The notes beneath the pieces are model-generated. The model did not search any database. It saw only the letters and a program-made list of their open reading frames with translations, and had not been told where the DNA came from. Position numbers and translations under genes: made by a program. A DNA stretch of 8,234 bases, from NCBI GenBank assembly GCA_020024475.1, contig JAHHTS010000096.1, positions 1 to 8,234 on the forward strand, read 5' to 3'. The DNA is from Oscillospiraceae bacterium. Its GTDB lineage: Bacteria; Bacillota; Clostridia; Oscillospirales; Ruminococcaceae. Shown here in pieces: positions 4,538-8,234 of this stretch (position 1 is its first letter; the number at the start of each line of letters is the position of its first letter).

Positions 4538-4756
4538 ATGGAGAACTACATCATAACAAAACTAATTGAAAGCCTGTTCAGGTTTCGGCTTAATCTTGTT
4601 AGGGATTGGCATTATGCAGATAATCAAGAAAAGCAAACAAAGGATATAATTTGTTCTAGTGAACTTTTTCTTATAAAAAATGAACTAATACAAATTGATC
4701 GTGAATTTTACATGGTGTTTTACGGATACTTTGTGAACAATGAATTGATACAATAA
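4538..4756 (+). CDS. Hypothetical 72-residue protein
   Basis: A small soluble protein beginning MENYIITKLIESLFRFRLN and ending FYGYFVNNELIQ. It has no signal peptide, membrane helix or cysteine pair, and no family I recognise. The C-terminal 27 residues contain two similar NELIQ units (KNELIQ and NNELIQ). ATG 4538 is the first possible start, since an in-frame TGA lies seven codons upstream, but there is no good ribosome site before it (only GAAGAA). Weak translation or a lost 5' part is therefore possible. The end of the gene is duplicated at 2437-2517. Its last codons carry the -35 box of the sigma-like promoter, and the terminator hairpin follows at 4795. Conservation of the tail between copies may therefore reflect promoter rather than protein selection. 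Confidence 0.45.
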   Translation: MENYIITKLIESLFRFRLNLVRDWHYADNQEKQTKDIICSSELFLIKNELIQIDREFYMVFYGYFVNNELIQ

Positions 4757-4775
4757 CTATACTGAAAATTTTATA
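4745..4775 (+). promoter_or_regulatory. Putative promoter of the right sigma-like cassette
   Basis: TTGATA (4745-4750) and TTTTAT (4769-4774) with an 18-bp spacer, identical to the left copy. The one nearby difference (T to C, in TATACTG versus TATATTG) falls in the spacer. Confidence 0.4.
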
Positions 4776-4794
4776 AGTAAATAAACAAGAGAGA

Positions 4795-4830
4795 AGTCTC
4801 AGTAGTTGAAAAACTACTGGGGCTTTTTTT
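4795..4830 (+). terminator. Terminator or attenuator hairpin, right cassette
   Basis: The same 13-bp stem with GAAA loop and seven T as at 2556-2591, with no base changed. It ends the 72-residue gene and may attenuate the downstream sigma-like gene. Confidence 0.85.
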
Positions 4831-4891
4831 GTTGCCCGAATTTCCAGTCAATACCTGCGGATTTGTTCCGGCAGCATAGGTGGAAGTAGTT

Positions 4892-4969
4892 ATGATCTGG
4901 ATTCATGCTCCACCTCTTGGATTTGAAACTTACAAATTTCAAATTCAGGAGGAAAAGAAATGTACATAG
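4892..4969 (+). CDS. Leader peptide of 25 residues, right cassette
   Basis: This ORF encodes the same peptide as 2653-2730, beginning MIWIHAPPLGFETYKF. Its AGGTGGA ribosome site lies at 4878-4884. The stop TAG (4967-4969) sits inside the sigma-like gene, whose start is at 4960, so translation of the leader would carry ribosomes onto the sigma-like start. Unlike the left copy, the downstream gene here is intact, making this the copy where a regulatory effect would matter. The peptide has a hydrophobic, aromatic front (W3, PP at 7-8, F11, Y14) and a charged end. It is too short to assign to a family. Confidence 0.55.
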   Translation: MIWIHAPPLGFETYKFQIQEEKKCT

Positions 4970-5460
4970 AACATCCATATTTATATGAAGGAAAATATTA
5001 TGCCAAAGTAGATAATCAGTTTATAGAAATAACAAAAGAAGTGGCATATGCAATGAATAATTTTTATAGAAACAGCTTACCTAAGAAAGTTGATATCAAA
5101 GATGAAAATGGCGAGATTGTTGAGCGTGTAAGAAGAGAAATTTCTTATAGTGAAGCAAATGATCTTTCAGGTGAAAGTGATTTTTCAATCCAAACATTCC
5201 CAGATAATTCTACAAACGTAGAAGATATTGTTATTGGAGATATTGAAAGGCAAGAACTGCTTCAGTTAATAGAAACATTGTCTGATGATGAAAGATATAT
5301 CATAGACAGCATTTACTACAAAGATGAATTACAAAAAGACATTGCCGACAAGATGAATATTTCTCAACAAATGGTGGCGTATAAGTTAAAAATGGCATTA
5401 AAAAAATTGCGATATAGATTAGAAGAGAGTGATTTAAATTTAAATCCAAAAAATATTTAA
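4960..5460 (+). CDS. Sigma-70-like (region 4) regulator of the mobile element
   Basis: This 166-residue protein has the layout of the small sigma-like regulators common in Clostridia conjugative elements. The N-terminal part (6-36) holds VDNQFIEITKEVAYAMNNFY, like the V-x-V-x-x-E-V-Y stretch of that group. A linker rich in acidic residues (60-95) follows. The C-terminal region 4 (about 98-153) reads ETLSDDERYIIDSIYY, then helix-turn-helix LQKDIADKMNISQQMVAYKL and a basic tail. There is no region 2, so it cannot act as a complete sigma factor; it more likely helps RNA polymerase at element promoters. ATG 4960 has AGGAGG at 4947-4952. The gene is preceded by a leader with terminator hairpin and coupled leader peptide. 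A truncated paralogue lies at 2721. The exact target genes are not visible. Confidence 0.8.
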   Translation: MYIEHPYLYEGKYYAKVDNQFIEITKEVAYAMNNFYRNSLPKKVDIKDENGEIVERVRREISYSEANDLSGESDFSIQTFPDNSTNVEDIVIGDIERQELLQLIETLSDDERYIIDSIYYKDELQKDIADKMNISQQMVAYKLKMALKKLRYRLEESDLNLNPKNI

Positions 5461-5481
5461 GATTTTATTATAAATCTTTTG
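5459..5481 (+). terminator. Weak AT-rich hairpin at the end of the sigma-like gene
   Basis: AAGATTT (5459-5465) pairs with AAATCTT (5472-5478) around six bases, followed by TT. The stem is all but two A-T pairs and the T tract is short, so termination would be inefficient. The stop codon overlaps the stem. Confidence 0.35.
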
Positions 5482-5910
5482 TAAAGATGAAAATCATTTG
5501 AATTTATTAATTAGAGGGTATTTAAGGAACCCTTAAAATTGAACATTGAAAACTGAATATCAGTAATAACTGATGTGACACTTATTGTGAATAGCACAAG
5601 GAAGATGCCGCTATAGTTTTTATAATACTGCGAAGAAGCACTGACCAAAGCTGATCGGCAGATCAGTGATGCCATGACACATGATAGGTGCGATACACTT
5701 GCAGAAAGTAGTATTTCTGTAACCGGTAAACCTATGAACTGCCGGAGCCTGGAGTGATCTGGGTTGTGGTTTGATAAATGCAATCGGACAGGTTATTATT
5801 CCCATTCTCTTTATAATAAGAAAAAACTCATTATTTGGAGTACGATTCGGGGTATCGAGGATAAATAGAATCGAGCAAGCACTGTTTAAAATTATTGGCT
5901 ATAGAATCGA
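5482..5910. other. Long stretch without a supported gene, possibly decayed coding DNA
   Basis: No ORF with a start and ribosome site is convincing. A plus-strand frame is open from 5626 (43 codons, containing ALTKADRQISDAMTHD) to a TGA at 5755-5757, then for 36 more codons to TAG 5866-5868. This may be a degenerate gene fragment, but chance can explain it. Inverted repeats are present: ATCAGT/ACTGAT (5559-5574) and CTGATC/GATCAG (5651-5666). ATAGAATCGA is repeated directly at 5865-5874 and 5901-5910. A TATAAT at 5812-5817 lacks a -35. Confidence 0.4.
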
Positions 5911-5939
5911 TGCGGCGGAGTGATTTTTGCTCCGCTGTA
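5911..5939 (+). promoter_or_regulatory. Hairpin upstream of the MazF-like gene
   Basis: GCGGAG (5915-5920) pairs with CTCCGC (5930-5935) around nine bases, extended outward by wobble pairs to 5911/5939. Only TTGTTG follows, so it is a poor terminator. It may be a leftover terminator or a structure in the leader of the toxin-integrase unit. No clear promoter for that unit was found. Confidence 0.35.
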
Positions 5940-5986
5940 TTGTTGTGGGGCCAAGTAAATATCAAAAAGAAAAAGGAGTGGATGAT

Positions 5987-6343
5987 GTGAAGATAGAAAG
6001 AGGAGATGTAGTTCTTGCAGATCTGACAGAGCAAAACAATACATCAATACAAGCAGGAGTCAGACCGGTAGTGGTTGTGAGTAACGATAAGGCAAATACA
6101 TATAGTCCGATTATTACGATTACTCCACTTACAAGAAAGCTGCATAAGAAAAGATATTTGCCCACACATGTTTTTATAACATACAAAGATGAGCAGGACA
6201 GAAATAGAAAAAGTCTTGCATTAGCAGAGCAGATTACAAGTATTCCGGTGGACTGCATATTAGAAAAATACGGACACGTAAACAAGTTTGATCTTTATGC
6301 AATTTCAAAGGCCTTGGGAATCCAAACAGGACTTATAGAATAG
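5987..6343 (+). CDS. MazF/PemK-family endoribonuclease toxin
   Basis: This 118-residue protein is of the usual MazF length, and its family cleaves mRNA at short sequence motifs. It shows the family features in order: MKIERGDVVLADL at the start, GVRPVVVVSND (24-34), SPIITITPLT (40-49), LPTHV (56-60) and SLALAEQIT. R26 and T49 match the catalytic Arg and Thr of Bacillus MazF (R25, T48), so activity is likely retained. I chose GTG 5987 because the homology begins there and AAAAGGAG ends 8 nt before it; an in-frame ATG at 5927 adds 20 residues unlike the family and has no ribosome site. No MazE-like antitoxin gene is adjacent. Ten nucleotides after its stop comes the Xis-like gene, so toxin, excisionase and integrase form one cluster. 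A symbol is withheld because the partner and specificity are unknown. Confidence 0.85.
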   Translation: MKIERGDVVLADLTEQNNTSIQAGVRPVVVVSNDKANTYSPIITITPLTRKLHKKRYLPTHVFITYKDEQDRNRKSLALAEQITSIPVDCILEKYGHVNKFDLYAISKALGIQTGLIE

Positions 6344-6353
6344 GAGGAAACAT

Positions 6354-6560
6354 ATGGAGAAGATATTAGTTGATAAAGCACTTTTAAATGTAAAAGAGCT
6401 TCAGGCATATCTTGGATTAGGAGATACGAAGGTAAGACAGATTTTAAATAATCCTCAATCTACATTTACGATCCGTATTGGAAACAGATTATATGCAAAT
6501 AAAAAATTGTTAGATGTATGGCTTGTAAAGATGAGTGGATCAGGGAAAAAGGTATCATAA
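6354..6560 (+). CDS. Small excisionase-like DNA-binding protein
   Basis: This 68-residue protein matches Tn916-type Xis in size and layout. LNVKELQAYLGLGDTKVRQIL (11-31) is a helix-turn-helix of the MerR/excisionase kind. A wing, FTIRIGNRLYANKK (38-51), and a short C-terminal helix (LLDVWLVKM) follow. Such proteins bend the element end and direct the integrase toward excision, and often also regulate int. AGGAGG lies at 6343-6348 before ATG 6354. The gene follows the toxin gene by 10 nt and precedes the integrase by 98 nt. It is intact. A purely transcriptional role is possible, but its position beside an integrase favours excisionase. Confidence 0.8.
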   Translation: MEKILVDKALLNVKELQAYLGLGDTKVRQILNNPQSTFTIRIGNRLYANKKLLDVWLVKMSGSGKKVS

Positions 6561-6582
6561 GAAAATTTAGCGAATTAACGTG

Positions 6583-6611
6583 TTGAATCTATGACTGGTA
6601 TATGGTATTAT
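6583..6611 (+). promoter_or_regulatory. Promoter of the integrase gene
   Basis: TTGAAT (6583-6588), an exact 17-bp spacer and TATTAT (6606-6611) lie in the gap between the Xis-like gene and int. This would let int be expressed independently of the toxin-xis transcript. The hairpin GTATTA/TAATAC (6605-6610, 6620-6625) overlaps the -10 and start region and could be a binding site or mRNA structure. Confidence 0.5.
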
Positions 6612-6658
6612 TCTAATTGTAATACTCGTTTAGTTACTGGTCACATTTCGGAAAGAAA

Positions 6659-7864
6659 ATGTTGATGGGAAAAGATTTAAAAGGAAAAGAACTTGGAGTA
6701 GGATTATATCAAAGGAAGAATGGATTGTATGAAGCAAAGGCGACAATTGATGGAGTAAAGATCAATCTGTACAATCCCAGTCTTACAAAATTGAAAGCAG
6801 AGTTTAAGGAGGCAAAAGAAAATGCTTCCTCTGCAATGAATGTGAAATGCAAAAAAATTACTTTAGACGAATGGTTTGAAGAATGGTTTGCAACATACAA
6901 GAAGCCATACATAAAAGAAACCAGTATTGTACCAATGACAAGCAAGTTCAACAACACATTCGGACGATTGCTTGGGGATATGAGACTTCAAAGTATAATG
7001 AATGTACACGTACAAAATGCTGTTACTCAGTTGGTATCTGAAGGAAGAGCCAATTCAAGTGTAAGAGAGGCATTGGGAACAATTACAAGATGTATGGAAT
7101 CTGCCAGAAATAATAGAATCATAGATATTAATCCATGCTTTGATATCCAAGTACCTTGGGAAAATCAAAATGTAAAGCGAAGATTTTTATCAACAGAAGA
7201 ACAAGAGAAGTTTATGGAAGTTGCTGAGTTCAGTTGGTATAAAGAAAGGTATTATGTTATGTTCCACACAGGACTTCGTGTTGGAGAAGTTGGTGGATTG
7301 AAGTGGGAAGATGTAGATTTTGAAAACAAATGTTTCAATATTCGACAGGCACTTGCATGTAATTACAATAAGGGAGTAAAGGTACAGAAACTTACGACCT
7401 TAAAGACTCAGAACTCTTATAGAAAAATACCGTTTATTGGTCAGGTAGAAGAAATGCTAAAAACTCAAAAGGCTAAACAAAACGGAATTAAAAAAGATTT
7501 AAAAGAAAGATACAGATCTCAAGGTGAATTAGAAAGCGTTGTATTTTGTACAACAATGGGATCACCTATTACCAGATATGTGGCTGAGAAAGAAATCAAT
7601 AAAGTTGTCGATGCTATCAACTATGAAGAGTCAGTAGATGCTGTAAGAGAAGGAAGAGAACCTGTTGAATTTGAGAAGGTATATCCACATGCGTTACGTC
7701 ATACGTTTTGTAGTAGGTGTTTTGAAAAAGGAATACCTCCAAAAGTTGTTCAGCAGCTGATGGGACATGCTCATTATTCTACAACAATGGATATTTACAC
7801 ACATGTAACAGAGGATACATTGGAAAAAGAAATGGATAAGTTTCAGGAAGCAATGAATGCTTAA
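6659..7864 (+). CDS. int: Tn916-type tyrosine integrase
   Basis: This 401-residue site-specific recombinase carries out integration and excision of the element through a covalent 3'-phosphotyrosine intermediate. Residues 5-40 (LYQRKNGLYEAKATIDG) are the small beta-sheet arm-binding domain of Tn916/lambda-type integrases. About 65-165 is the SAM-like core-binding domain, and 175-400 the catalytic domain. All catalytic residues are present: R207 (HTGLRVGE), K249 (LKTQ), H344 and R347 (HALRH), H370 (LMGHAHYST) and nucleophile Y380 (DIYTHV). The length agrees with Tn916 Int. The annotated ATG 6659 is only 3 nt from GGAAAG (6650-6655); ATG 6665, two codons on, is better spaced and may be the true start. 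It lies at the end of the gene cluster, with the TACGAA repeat cluster directly behind it. It appears functional. Confidence 0.95.
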   Translation: MLMGKDLKGKELGVGLYQRKNGLYEAKATIDGVKINLYNPSLTKLKAEFKEAKENASSAMNVKCKKITLDEWFEEWFATYKKPYIKETSIVPMTSKFNNTFGRLLGDMRLQSIMNVHVQNAVTQLVSEGRANSSVREALGTITRCMESARNNRIIDINPCFDIQVPWENQNVKRRFLSTEEQEKFMEVAEFSWYKERYYVMFHTGLRVGEVGGLKWEDVDFENKCFNIRQALACNYNKGVKVQKLTTLKTQNSYRKIPFIGQVEEMLKTQKAKQNGIKKDLKERYRSQGELESVVFCTTMGSPITRYVAEKEINKVVDAINYEESVDAVREGREPVEFEKVYPHALRHTFCSRCFEKGIPPKVVQQLMGHAHYSTTMDIYTHVTEDTLEKEMDKFQEAMNA

Positions 7865-7872
7865 TAATTATC

Positions 7873-8001
7873 CATACGAAACAAAAATCTTCGTACACTT
7901 TCGTATGATTGGATGTACGAAACATACAAAAGTTCATACGAAGGAACTTCAAATAAACTACAATGAGTAGTGATAATGGTACGAAGAAAAAATGTTCGTA
8001 C
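7873..8001. repeat. Cluster of seven TACGAA motifs, candidate integrase/Xis arm sites
   Basis: The hexamer TACGAA appears at 7875-7880, 7916-7921, 7937-7942 and 7980-7985. Its complement TTCGTA appears at 7890-7895, 7900-7905 and 7995-8000. Some copies extend to CATACGAA or GTACGAA and form perfect inverted repeats, for example GTACGAA (7979-7985) with TTCGTAC (7995-8001). The density is far above chance for a six-base word in 130 bp. Position immediately behind int is where Tn916-type elements carry arm-type binding sites. Confidence 0.65.
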
Positions 8002-8030
8002 TAAGCAAAAGCGAATTTTAGCTGGTATGC

Positions 8031-8057
8031 AAAAAAGCCTGAGTTTATAAGGTTTTT
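8031..8057 (+). terminator. Weak terminator-like hairpin downstream of int
   Basis: AAAAAGCCT pairs with AGGTTTTT around about ten bases, with one bulged G. The T-rich 3' arm doubles as a T tract. This is the nearest candidate for ending the int transcript. Confidence 0.35.
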
Positions 8058-8100
8058 AAGTTGTGTAGACCCGTTTGAAGATAAAAAGTTGCAAAACAGA

Positions 8101-8131
8101 TGGGAAACTAATCTGAATTTGCTCAGATCCC
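8101..8131. repeat. Nested inverted repeat near the probable element end
   Basis: TGGGA (8101-8105) pairs with TCCCA (8128-8132), enclosing CTGA (8113-8116) with TCAG (8123-8126). No T tract is present. Its role is unclear. The element boundary is expected in this general area, but no matching direct repeat was found on the other side of the window. Confidence 0.25.
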
Positions 8132-8155
8132 AAATAAGTAAATAAAATGACTGTA

Positions 8156-8185
8156 CCCCCCTAAGAATCCTTGATTCTTGGGGGG
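8156..8185 (+). terminator. Very stable C6/G6 hairpin
   Basis: Six C (8156-8161) pair with six G (8180-8185), continued by AAGAAT (8163-8168) with ATTCTT (8174-8179) and one bulged T. The loop is CCTTG. It is a very stable stem, but no T run follows on either strand, so it may be a protein-binding or boundary structure rather than a terminator. Confidence 0.5.
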
Positions 8186-8202
8186 CAGATTGTAGACAAA
8201 GT

Positions 8203-8234
8203 TGGTGTTGGAACCTAGTTCCAGCACCACTTTT
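8203..8234 (+). terminator. Intrinsic terminator at the window edge
   Basis: GGTGTTGGAAC (8204-8214) pairs with GTTCCAGCACC (8218-8228) with one G-T wobble, and T8203-A8229 extends the stem. The loop is CTA. It is followed by AC and then TTTT, where the window ends, so the T tract may be longer. This is a strong terminator. Confidence 0.7.

Larger units (their letters stand above)
4676..5289 (+). repeat. Right copy of the 614-bp duplicated regulatory cassette
   Basis: This is the gap-free partner of 2437-3050. Here both flanking genes continue: the 72-residue gene starts upstream and the sigma-like gene runs on to its full length. This is therefore the more complete version, and the left copy is the truncated one. 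Confidence 0.9.

Noticed and set aside
5511..5805. Two overlapping minus-strand open frames in the gene-free stretch.
   Set aside because: Neither has a credible ribosome site or recognisable protein pattern, their compositions look random, and every other gene here runs on the plus strand.
5927..5986. Upstream ATG start for the MazF-like gene, adding 20 residues.
   Set aside because: It overlaps the hairpin at 5911-5939, has no ribosome site and the added residues do not resemble MazF. GTG 5987 has a well-spaced AAAAGGAG.
5962..6285. Long minus-strand open frame antisense to the MazF-like gene; a similar one lies opposite the start of int (6709-6957).
   Set aside because: Both are antisense shadows of strongly supported plus-strand genes, with no ribosome sites of their own.
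104..8007. CTAAGCA is shared by the tRNA half (104-110) and the region behind int (8001-8007), as a possible attachment core.
   Set aside because: A shared 7-mer between two stretches of about 200 bp is expected by chance several times over, and the flanking bases do not match. No credible pair of attachment repeats is present in the window.
1..8234. CRISPR arrays, known riboswitch classes and insertion-sequence transposases.
   Set aside because: I looked for spaced identical repeats, characteristic riboswitch cores and DDE or serine-recombinase motifs and saw none. The only recombinase is the tyrosine integrase.

Overview
The window is AT-rich (roughly a third G+C by eye), with AGGAGG-type ribosome sites, short intergenic gaps and U-tract terminators. 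It looks like accessory DNA from a low-GC Firmicute, most likely a gut Clostridia/Lachnospiraceae-type genome. The genus cannot be told from the sequence. Nearly everything recognisable belongs to, or is debris of, integrative and conjugative elements. No housekeeping gene is visible.

Layout. (1) 1-199: what looks like the 3' half of a tRNA-Arg(CCT), starting exactly at the anticodon loop and followed by a strong terminator. This is the geometry left at the far end of an element integrated into a tRNA gene, so bases 1-100 are probably the end of an element lying to the left. (2) 200-1374: a promoter, a leader hairpin and a TTG-started 321-residue protein of unknown function whose C-terminal half carries GIY-YIG-nuclease-like signatures. 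(3) 1426-2156: a 31-codon single-span membrane peptide overlapping a lipoprotein gene by an ATGA junction; the pair is bracketed by imperfect ~40-nt direct repeats. (4) 2437-5460: two gap-free copies, 614 bp each, of a cassette made of a gene tail, promoter, terminator/attenuator hairpin, 25-residue leader peptide and sigma-like regulator. The right copy is intact. The left copy is cut after residue 110 and joined to a decayed fragment of a Maff2-family (Tn1549-type conjugation) gene. Between the copies lie an XRE/TPR-like regulator and a GC-rich hairpin block. (5) 5461-5986: apparently non-coding or decayed DNA. (6) 5987-7864: a MazF/PemK-like toxin, a small Xis-like protein and a Tn916-type tyrosine integrase in one orientation. 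(7) 7865-8234: seven copies of TACGAA in both orientations, probably integrase or Xis arm sites, then two terminator hairpins up to the window edge.

How it fits together. The right part is the control and recombination end of an element. The sigma-like protein is probably an element-specific transcription regulator, the Xis-like and Int proteins would excise and integrate, and the MazF-like toxin without an adjacent antitoxin sits in the same transcription unit. The left sigma copy and the Maff2 fragment show that at least one earlier related element decayed or recombined here.

The most unusual signal is the leader before the sigma-like genes. It is clearly more conserved between the two copies (3 differences in 203 nt) than the coding sequence after it (about 19 in 330) or the gene tail before it (6 in 81). 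It contains a Shine-Dalgarno-preceded 25-codon ORF that overlaps the sigma start, and both substitutions inside that ORF are silent.
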